Assembly: GCA_041946825.1 (NCBI GenBank)
Contig: JBHGBD010000004.1
Span: 124,001-188,000 of the forward strand
Direction of reading: 5' to 3'
Origin: CAZTHM01 sp041946825
GTDB lineage: Bacteria > Acidobacteriota > Terriglobia > UBA7540
DNA length: 64,000 nucleotides
How positions within the stretch are numbered: the first letter of the stretch is position 1; each line of letters begins with the position of its first letter. Made by a program: the position numbers and the translations under genes. The notes under the pieces were generated by a model that saw nothing but the letters and a program-made list of their open reading frames with translations, was not told the origin of the DNA and ran no database searches. Shown here piece after piece: positions 57,762 to 64,000 of the stretch.

Positions 57762-59987
57762 TCATGCCTTTTCAAGAGGCGCGAATTTTTCAACGAATTT
57801 CTTCTGCCCATAGCCGGGAAAGCTGACTGTGAGCTTTGTCTCCTCGCCTTCGCCCTCGCAATCGAGAATGGTTCCCAGACCAAACTTGGGGTGCCGAACG
57901 CGCGCTCCGAGCTTCCAGCGGCTGCTGCCCCGGCGAGGCGCTCCCAGCTTCAAGCCGCCGGCCTTGCGAGGCTCCCGGCCACGCTCGCGGAGGAATCGCT
58001 CGACGTCGCCCGCCGAATTCACCGCATTCTCCCACGAAGTGCGGGGTTTTGTGCCGGAAAATCCCCCGCTCAGGACATCCATCAGCTCGCTGGGGATTTC
58101 GCGCAGAAAGCGCGACGGCCTGGTTCCTTCAAAAGCCTCGCGGGCAAACGACCGCCGCTCGCGCGCCCAGCTCACTACCAGCCGGTCTTTGGCGCGCGTC
58201 ATGCCGACGTAACAAAGCCGCCGCTCCTCCTCGATCCCGGCCTCGTCGTCGAGCGAAAGCTTGTGCGGAAAGAGTCCCTCCTCGAGGCCCGCCAGAAATA
58301 CGGTGGAAAATTCCAATCCCTTGGCGCTGTGCAAGGTCATCAGCGTGACGCGCGCGTTCTCGTCGAAATCGTCGGCATCGGAAACCAACGCGGCGTGGTC
58401 GAGAAACTCCGCCAGCGTCTCGCCCCGCTCCTCCGCTTCTGCCGCGGCATTGACGAGCTCCTGGAGGTTTTCGATTCGCCCCTCCGCTTCCGGGGTGTTT
58501 TCTGCGCGGAGCATATCGAGATAGCGGGTGCGATCGAGCAGTTCCCGGAAGAACCCACTCATCGTCAACTGCTCGCGCGTCGCTTGAAGTTCCTGAAGCA
58601 AGCTGTAGAAGGCTTCCAGGGCCCGCAGCGCGCGCGCAGGGAGCAGCTTGGCGGCCAGTTCCTGTTCGAGAGCTTCCCATAAACTCATGTTCCCGCGGCG
58701 CGCCCCCTGCTCCAGAGCGGCCAGCGTCGTATCGCCAATGCCGCGCGGCGGCATGTTTACGACGCGCAGAAACGACGCGGCGTCGCGGCGGTTGGTCACC
58801 AGACGCGCGTAAGCCATTAAGTCGCGCACCTCGGCGCGCGCGTAGAAACTGAATCCCCCCACCAGGCGATAGCCGATTCCGAGCCTTCGCAGCGCCTCCT
58901 CGAACATCCGTGATTGCGCATTGGTGCGGTAGAGGACTGCGATGCTGCCCTGGTCATCGGTGGCCAAGGCGCGCTGGATTTCCCCGGCGACATACGACGC
59001 TTCTTCCTCGGCGTCAGCGGCCTCGAACAGTCCCACGCGTGCGCCGCCCGCGCGGTCCGTCCAGAGCGTTTTCCCTTTGCGCGCGACGTTGCGGCTCACG
59101 ACCGCAGTCGCCGCGTCGAGAATCACCTGGGTTGAGCGGTAGTTCTGCTCCAGCCGGATGATCCGCGTCGCGGGGTAGTCTTTCTCGAAGCTGAGAATGT
59201 TCTGGATGTCGGCCCCACGCCAGCGATAGATCGACTGATCCTCATCGCCCACCGCGCAAAGGTTCTGGTGGGATAAGGTGAGCTGGCGGATCAGCTGGTA
59301 TTGGGTCCGGTTCGTATCCTGATACTCGTCGACGAGCACGTAGCGAAAACTCCGGTTGTATTGCTCGCAGACATCGGGGGCGCCATAGAAAAGCTCCACC
59401 GTCTTGAGCAGCAGGTCGTCGAAATCCAGCGCGTTCGAATCGCGCAGCTTGCGCTCGTAGCGCTCGAAAATCGTGGCGAGTTTTTCCGTGGCCGGATCGG
59501 CCGCCTGGCGATAGAGATCTTCCGGCATAATTCCGCGATTCTTGGCGTAGCTGATCCGCGCCAGCACGGAACGCGGCGATGAGACCTGGTCGCCGAGGCC
59601 CAGTTCGGTCACCACGGTCTTGACCACGCGCGCCTGGTCGTCTTCGTCGTAAATCGAGAAGTCGCGGCTGTAATCGAGCCTGTCGATGCCGCGACGCAAC
59701 ACGCGCACGCAAAAGGAATGGAAGGTCGAAATGTGCGGCCAGCTCTCAAGAGTCTCCGAGAGCAGCCTAGACACCCGCTCCTTCATCTGGTCGGCAGCTT
59801 TGTTCGTGAACGTTACCGCCAGGATGCTTTCCGGAGCGATACCCTTCTCGCTGATCAAGTGGGCGATCCGGTACGTAATGACACGCGTTTTGCCGCTCCC
59901 CGCGCCCGCCAGGATCAGCACCGGGCCTTCGGCGTGCTCTACCGCTTCGCGCTGCTGAAGATTCAGTTGATCGAGAAGACGAGACAT
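57762..59987 (-). CDS. UvrD/PcrA-type DNA helicase
   Basis: 741-aa superfamily 1A 3'-5' helicase. Motifs in order: Q-motif NLQQREAVEHAEG, Walker A AGAGSGKTR (about 28-36), LVDEYQDTNRTQYQLI, GDEDQSIYRWRGA, NYRSTQVILDAA, and VTLMTLHSAKGLEFSTVFL. The C-terminus has a Tudor-like tail (GARVRHPKFGLGTILD) typical of PcrA and UvrD, absent from the nuclease-fused helicase at 33412-36357. Works in excision repair and conflict resolution. Confidence 0.95.
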   Translation of the reverse strand: MSRLLDQLNLQQREAVEHAEGPVLILAGAGSGKTRVITYRIAHLISEKGIAPESILAVTFTNKAADQMKERVSRLLSETLESWPHISTFHSFCVRVLRRGIDRLDYSRDFSIYDEDDQARVVKTVVTELGLGDQVSSPRSVLARISYAKNRGIMPEDLYRQAADPATEKLATIFERYERKLRDSNALDFDDLLLKTVELFYGAPDVCEQYNRSFRYVLVDEYQDTNRTQYQLIRQLTLSHQNLCAVGDEDQSIYRWRGADIQNILSFEKDYPATRIIRLEQNYRSTQVILDAATAVVSRNVARKGKTLWTDRAGGARVGLFEAADAEEEASYVAGEIQRALATDDQGSIAVLYRTNAQSRMFEEALRRLGIGYRLVGGFSFYARAEVRDLMAYARLVTNRRDAASFLRVVNMPPRGIGDTTLAALEQGARRGNMSLWEALEQELAAKLLPARALRALEAFYSLLQELQATREQLTMSGFFRELLDRTRYLDMLRAENTPEAEGRIENLQELVNAAAEAEERGETLAEFLDHAALVSDADDFDENARVTLMTLHSAKGLEFSTVFLAGLEEGLFPHKLSLDDEAGIEEERRLCYVGMTRAKDRLVVSWARERRSFAREAFEGTRPSRFLREIPSELMDVLSGGFSGTKPRTSWENAVNSAGDVERFLRERGREPRKAGGLKLGAPRRGSSRWKLGARVRHPKFGLGTILDCEGEGEETKLTVSFPGYGQKKFVEKFAPLEKA

Positions 59988-60074
59988 TGAGCGGCCGCTG
60001 AGGCGGCCGGTTCTCCTGTGGAAAAGCTGGTCTCAAGCCCGAAGAGCCATTCTACACGAGATTCGATTTTGTGG

Positions 60075-60097
60075 GGGGCGCCCACGAGGGGTGCCCC
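60075..60097. repeat. GC-rich hairpin downstream of the phosphoesterase gene
   Basis: GGGGCGCCC / GGGTGCCCC, 9 pairs with one G-T, loop of 5, between the phosphoesterase stop and the helicase start. No T-run. Confidence 0.5.
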
Positions 60098-60111
60098 GAC
60101 AGGTATTCCGG

Positions 60112-62904
60112 CTAATCGTCGTCTTCCATCCGTTCCCGCATCCGGCGGCGGATGGTGGCAGGGTCATCGAGCGGCTCGGACGGACGTCCCGGGCGGGCGT
60201 GCATTTCCAATCCGGGCTCGCGGACTTTTCGCGGATCGAAGATGCGCGTGTCCGAAGGCAGCGCGGTGTATGGCGTGAAGTCGGGCTGGTCGGTGAACAT
60301 ATCGGAGAGGTCGGTGGCCGCAGCGTCGTACTGATTGAGCGGTGGCATGCCGAAAATCAGGAAGAAGGTTTTCAGGATACTTTGCATGCTTGTATGCACA
60401 TGCGAGACCCCGCGCCGCGCGTAAGGGCCGATCACCATCAGCAGGCTGCGGTGCGCGTCCACGTGGTCAACTCCGTCCTGGGCGTCGTCTTCGGTGACGA
60501 AGATTGCCATGTCCTTCCAGAACGGGCTGTGCGAAAAAAGCTCGACCAGCTTGCCGAGCGCCAGATCGTTATCCGCGACGTACGAAGCATGGTAGGCGTA
60601 GCCATCTTCCGGGCGCGGTCCGGCGGTGTGGTCGTTGGGCAGCCAGATGTAGAGAAACTGCGGTAGCGGTTCCTTGCCGCTCGCGAAGCGCAAATCGAAT
60701 TCGCGCTTGAACTGCTCAAAGCGATACTGGTCGGAGATGCTGGTATTGAACGTCGCGTAGGCGCGCGATGAATTCGCGAAGAGAACCTGCGGCAAGGGAA
60801 TGTTGACGCTTTCGCGAATCCCCGTCGGCATCAGCCCCGGGCCGTCGTTGCTGCCCGACATCGAAGTTCCCTCGCCATAATTGCGGAATGTAATCTTGTG
60901 CCGCGCCAGGTGTTCCCACAACGAGCCCGCTTCGAGAAAAGATTCCGGCCAGGGATTGTAGGAAACGCCGCCCAGGCGGCCGGGGGCATCGGTGTCGGCA
61001 AAGAAATGGAACCGTTTCCCATACTGCGCCGGCCAGGCGGCTTCGAGCAGCTCGTTGGGATAATTCCCGACCAGCCAGTGGTGGCCGTCCATCGAAACGT
61101 CGCCGTCCACATAGAAGTTGTCGCTGAAGGCGAATCGCCGCGCCAGCGCGTGATGATTGGGCGTGACGCGCGCGTGCTCGATCGTCGGCTGGTTCTTGTC
61201 CTTCACCGTCGCATCCTCGCCCCAACGAGCGAGAGTTGGCTCACCGTTGATTTCCTTGTTCCCCGCCCCCATGTCGCCGAAGACTTCGTCGAAAGTGCGG
61301 TTCTCTTTCACGACGAAAACTACGTGCTTGATTTTGCTGCTGAGCTGACCCGATCGCGGAATGGAAGCCCCCGCGCTCGGCGAGGCGGAAGAAGAAGTAG
61401 GCAAAAAGGCGTTGCTTTGAAGCACGCGCGTCGTTGTTTCCCCAAGATCCTGTGCGCGAGGAAGAGAGATGACCGAGATCACTCCCTTGGTGATGTCGCC
61501 AATGTAGTCTCCTTCCGACCCGCGCTGGAAATGCGGCCCGCCGTTGGGCCCCGAGCCGAAGCCTTTGGCATTGGCGACATATATCGTCTTGCCGTTAGGA
61601 CTGAGGGCGACTCGAGCCGGAAACCACGCGGTCGGGAAATATCCGAGCACTTTATCCTGCCGCGCGTCGATGACGGCGATGGCGTTGATCCCCGCGCAGG
61701 CGACGTAAAGCTGTTTCTCATCCGGCCTGAGCGCCATGCCAAACGGCAGTACGCCGCGCAAGCCGCGCACCGATTCCGCCGGCTCGAGGGTGATGTTCTT
61801 CTCCACGCGCTGCGTCCTGGCATCGAGAATCGTGATGCTGTCCTGCGAGGCGTTCGAGACGAAAACCTTTTTGCGGCCCACCACCACCGCGCCCGGGCTG
61901 CTGCCGCCGACCGACTTCTCGCCGATGGGAATTCCCGTTCGGATTTTCGCGGTGACGCGCGGTCGCGCGGCATTGGTGACGTCGATCACCCAAACGGAAT
62001 TCGATTCCGGAACGTTCGGGTCGCCGACGCCGGGAATCTTCTTCCCGTTGATGGTTGTCCCTTCCATGGATTCCTTCGAGGGAAACCCAAAGGGCGGAAA
62101 ATCCAGGCCCGTGTCCTTCGCGTCTTTTTCGTCGAAGCCGGGAACGAGCGAGTAATGAAACATTCCGACGTTCGAGACATAGACGCGCTGGCCGTCCGGC
62201 GAGACCGCGAGAGCAAACGGCATCCGGCCCACCGGAACACGCGACACGATTTGCTTCGAGGCTGTGTCGATCATGACCATTTGAAAGTGCGCGAGATCGA
62301 GAACGTAGAGCCGCTTTCCATCCGGCGAGAGTTTGAGTTCACCCGTAAGGCTGTGTGCGTAGGTCTTCCCCTGAAACTTCCCGTCGAGGCTGATCGCAAG
62401 CAAACGGTTGTGCCCGATTAGATCGAAGACGCCCACCTTGCCGTTGTCGCCTTCGGAGAGATAGAGCGTACGATTGTCGGGCGCAATCGCCACCCCCATC
62501 CAGACACTCTCCAAATTGTCGTCGTCATCGCCCGCGGCTGCTTTGCCGGCCGGTGGAATCTGCACCACCTTGGGGCTGGCGCCTTCAAGCTCGGTGATGA
62601 TGGAAATGGAAAAGGGACTCGTCCCGCTGTTCGCCGTCACCAGCGTTTTCCCGTCGGGCGAGAGCGCCAGGCCGTAGGGGTGCGGGGCCACTTTGACGTG
62701 CTTGCCGAGCGGCGTAATCACGCGGCCGTTGGGCAGAACCGTCTCTCCGGCAGGATCGATCTTGACCGGCCGCGTGCCCGCCGGCGCCCGCAGATGGGCA
62801 GCGCTTGGCGCGCTCCTTTGCTGCGCGCTGATCCGGCCCGGTTGGCCGCCTGAAGAAACGATGAGTGAAATCAGCAAAAACCATAGATACCATTTGAATC
62901 GCAC
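60112..62904 (-). CDS. exported YVTN beta-propeller / phosphoesterase fusion
   Basis: 930 aa from GTG 62904, which has GGAGG 8 nt upstream and opens a signal peptide; an earlier TTG at 62922 is less fitting. After the signal come YVTN-type propeller blades (PYGLALSPDGKTLVTANSG, PFALAVSPDGQRVYVSNVG, PARVALSPNGKTIYVANA). The C-terminal half is a PF04185-type phosphoesterase: IKHVVFVVKENRTFDEVFGD, FSDNFYVDGDVSMDGHHWLVG and VTEDDAQDGVDHVDAHRS. Phospholipase C or acid phosphatase activity outside the cell is likely. Confidence 0.9.
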   Translation of the reverse strand: MRFKWYLWFLLISLIVSSGGQPGRISAQQRSAPSAAHLRAPAGTRPVKIDPAGETVLPNGRVITPLGKHVKVAPHPYGLALSPDGKTLVTANSGTSPFSISIITELEGASPKVVQIPPAGKAAAGDDDDNLESVWMGVAIAPDNRTLYLSEGDNGKVGVFDLIGHNRLLAISLDGKFQGKTYAHSLTGELKLSPDGKRLYVLDLAHFQMVMIDTASKQIVSRVPVGRMPFALAVSPDGQRVYVSNVGMFHYSLVPGFDEKDAKDTGLDFPPFGFPSKESMEGTTINGKKIPGVGDPNVPESNSVWVIDVTNAARPRVTAKIRTGIPIGEKSVGGSSPGAVVVGRKKVFVSNASQDSITILDARTQRVEKNITLEPAESVRGLRGVLPFGMALRPDEKQLYVACAGINAIAVIDARQDKVLGYFPTAWFPARVALSPNGKTIYVANAKGFGSGPNGGPHFQRGSEGDYIGDITKGVISVISLPRAQDLGETTTRVLQSNAFLPTSSSASPSAGASIPRSGQLSSKIKHVVFVVKENRTFDEVFGDMGAGNKEINGEPTLARWGEDATVKDKNQPTIEHARVTPNHHALARRFAFSDNFYVDGDVSMDGHHWLVGNYPNELLEAAWPAQYGKRFHFFADTDAPGRLGGVSYNPWPESFLEAGSLWEHLARHKITFRNYGEGTSMSGSNDGPGLMPTGIRESVNIPLPQVLFANSSRAYATFNTSISDQYRFEQFKREFDLRFASGKEPLPQFLYIWLPNDHTAGPRPEDGYAYHASYVADNDLALGKLVELFSHSPFWKDMAIFVTEDDAQDGVDHVDAHRSLLMVIGPYARRGVSHVHTSMQSILKTFFLIFGMPPLNQYDAAATDLSDMFTDQPDFTPYTALPSDTRIFDPRKVREPGLEMHARPGRPSEPLDDPATIRRRMRERMEDDD

Positions 62905-63013
62905 GGGGCAGTCCTCCGCCAAGAATCCCAGGGTTGCGCCATCTTAGCACGGCGCCATCCCGTCAGGAGCACGCTCACGCATACGCGAAATCGAATGGTT
63001 TGGGCGGGGAGCG

Positions 63014-63022
63014 TGTTAGAAT
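63014..63022 (+). promoter_or_regulatory. probable extended -10 of the enolase-superfamily gene
   Basis: TGTTAGAAT, an extended -10-type box 46 nt before the ATG at 63068. Confidence 0.4.
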
Positions 63023-63067
63023 CAGCCCCTTGCAGGGTTTCCAAATCCTCCGTCAACAGGTGCCGCC

Positions 63068-64000
63068 ATGAAGATCATCGGGGTCGAGACGATTTACCTC
63101 CGTCAGTCCGAAGTGAAGGAGCAGTGTGACAGTGGCCAGGATGCGCTGATCGTCAAGGTGACGACCGACGCCGGCATCACGGGCATCGGCGAGGTCGATT
63201 CCGCCCCCATGGCCGTCAAGTGGGTCATTGACGGGCCGTTTTCCCACACAACAACGACCGGCCTGAAGCACGTCGTGATCGGCGAAGATCCATTCGAGAC
63301 GGAGCACCTCTGGTACAAAATGTATCGCGCCAACATCTATGCCGGGCGGCGCGGCATCGGCATCCATGCCATGAGCGGCATCGACATGGCGCTGTGGGAT
63401 ATCAAGGGCAAAGCTCTGGGTCTTCCCGTGTGGAAACTGCTGGGGGGCGGATTTCACAAGAAACTGCGATGTTATGCGAGCTCGCTCTTTGGCGTGACGC
63501 CCAAGGCGACACACGACCTGGCTCGCCGCTTCCGCGACAAAGGATTCAACGCCGTCAAGTTCGGTTGGGACCCGATGGGCCGCGACGCCAAGACGGACAT
63601 TGACCTCGTCCGCCAAGGGCGCAAAGGCCTTGGCGACGACGCCGACCTGCTCATCGACGCGGGTCTGGTCTGGGACGCAAAAACCGCCATCCAGCGCGCT
63701 CGCGCCTTCGAGGAGTTCGGGATCTTCTGGTTGGAAGAGCCGCTGCGCCCCGACGATTACGAAGGCTATCGAAAGGTTTCTGAGGCCAGCCCGCTGCGAA
63801 TCGCCGCCGGTGAGGAGGAGAGCAATCGCCTTTCCTACCTGGAGCTGATGGATAAGGGCAAGATCGACGTCGTGCAGATTGATTTGACTCGCGTCGGCGG
63901 ATTTACCGAGGCGATGAAAATCGCCAGCCTCGCGCATGACCGCGGCCTGGTCGTCGCCAATCACGGCTTTACGACCTATATCAACGTCACCGCGGCGCTG
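63068..64000 (+). CDS. mandelate racemase / enolase-superfamily protein (3' end outside window)
   Basis: At least 311 aa, open to the right edge with no stop, so partial. It starts MKIIGVETIYLR. Barrel motifs: VKFGWDPMG (Lys acid/base), LIDAGLVWDA (first metal Asp), FWLEEPLRPDDY (metal Glu), AAGEEESN (metal Glu), VVQIDLTRVGG and VANHGF (catalytic His). This is the layout of MR-subgroup dehydratases for sugar acids. It may belong with the sugar isomerase genes elsewhere in the window; substrate unknown. Confidence 0.88.
   Translation, partial: MKIIGVETIYLRQSEVKEQCDSGQDALIVKVTTDAGITGIGEVDSAPMAVKWVIDGPFSHTTTTGLKHVVIGEDPFETEHLWYKMYRANIYAGRRGIGIHAMSGIDMALWDIKGKALGLPVWKLLGGGFHKKLRCYASSLFGVTPKATHDLARRFRDKGFNAVKFGWDPMGRDAKTDIDLVRQGRKGLGDDADLLIDAGLVWDAKTAIQRARAFEEFGIFWLEEPLRPDDYEGYRKVSEASPLRIAAGEEESNRLSYLELMDKGKIDVVQIDLTRVGGFTEAMKIASLAHDRGLVVANHGFTTYINVTAAL

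Noticed and set aside
1..64000. CRISPR arrays, prophage, insertion sequences with transposase, rRNA genes
   Set aside because: No regularly spaced direct repeats, no cas, phage structural or transposase genes and no rRNA-like sequence were seen on either strand.

Overview
The window is a GC-rich, gene-dense bacterial chromosome segment with no phage or plasmid backbone. The most likely source is an uncultured Acidobacteriota. Evidence is the two von Willebrand A proteins of the acidobacterial VWFA-related type (29463-30416 and 30502-31491), the paired M16 peptidases, many secreted TPR or hypothetical proteins, and scattered short intergenic repeats. This placement is inferred from gene content; there is no rRNA here.

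Layout. 1-6.8 kb: heterodimeric M16 peptidase pair, secreted TPR protein, PspC protein, HAMP-only membrane protein, bacterioferritin. 6.9-14.5 kb: GH-A-like lipoprotein, RHH-PIN toxin-antitoxin (TA) cassette wedged behind rtcB, RtcB ligase, RNase R. 14.5-20.7 kb: gamma-glutamyltransferase with a probably leaderless promoter, tRNA-Leu(CAG), redoxin plus TlpA-like lipoprotein, GcvT-like aminomethyltransferase. 20.8-29.4 kb: two PYROXD2-like FAD oxidoreductases, two homocysteine-methyltransferase-like proteins, ThiI. 29.4-36.4 kb: two VWA proteins, a very short structured transcript encoding an 11-aa lysine-rich peptide, RmuC, and a UvrD helicase fused to an Fe-S RecB-type nuclease. 36.4-42.4 kb: thiolase and 3-hydroxyacyl-CoA dehydrogenase split by a small inverted-repeat-bounded four-helix-bundle element, a DUF4160-DUF2442 pair, RecA, a transpeptidase. 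42.4-45.6 kb: sugar isomerase and oxidoreductase genes. 45.6-48.9 kb: sulfur assimilation (CysH, TauE/SafE exporter, Cys/Met PLP enzyme) with a polycysteine leader and attenuator. 49-51.4 kb: XRE regulator, small proteins, PspA, SdpI-like protein (envelope stress). 51.5-64 kb: HAD hydrolase, thioredoxin-TPR protein, adenosine deaminase, P1/PLC-type hydrolase, APC permease, PcrA/UvrD helicase, YVTN-phosphoesterase, and a truncated mandelate-racemase-family gene at the right edge.

Three observations stand out. (1) A 34-aa leader peptide with four consecutive Cys codons lies before a TauE/SafE-CysH operon. It is followed by a terminator whose 5' arm can alternatively pair with a leader segment just after the Cys codons, giving a complete classical cysteine attenuator. 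(2) Two unrelated TA-type cassettes (RHH-PIN behind rtcB, DUF4160-DUF2442 behind hbd) are each followed by a second, diverged copy of the preceding gene's 3' end. This suggests a shared mode of cassette insertion at conserved gene ends. (3) A 479-bp element carrying only a four-helix-bundle protein is bounded by inverted repeats built from 16-nt tandem units and separates thiolase from hbd. A gene-less 154-bp element of similar architecture occurs at 57360-57513.
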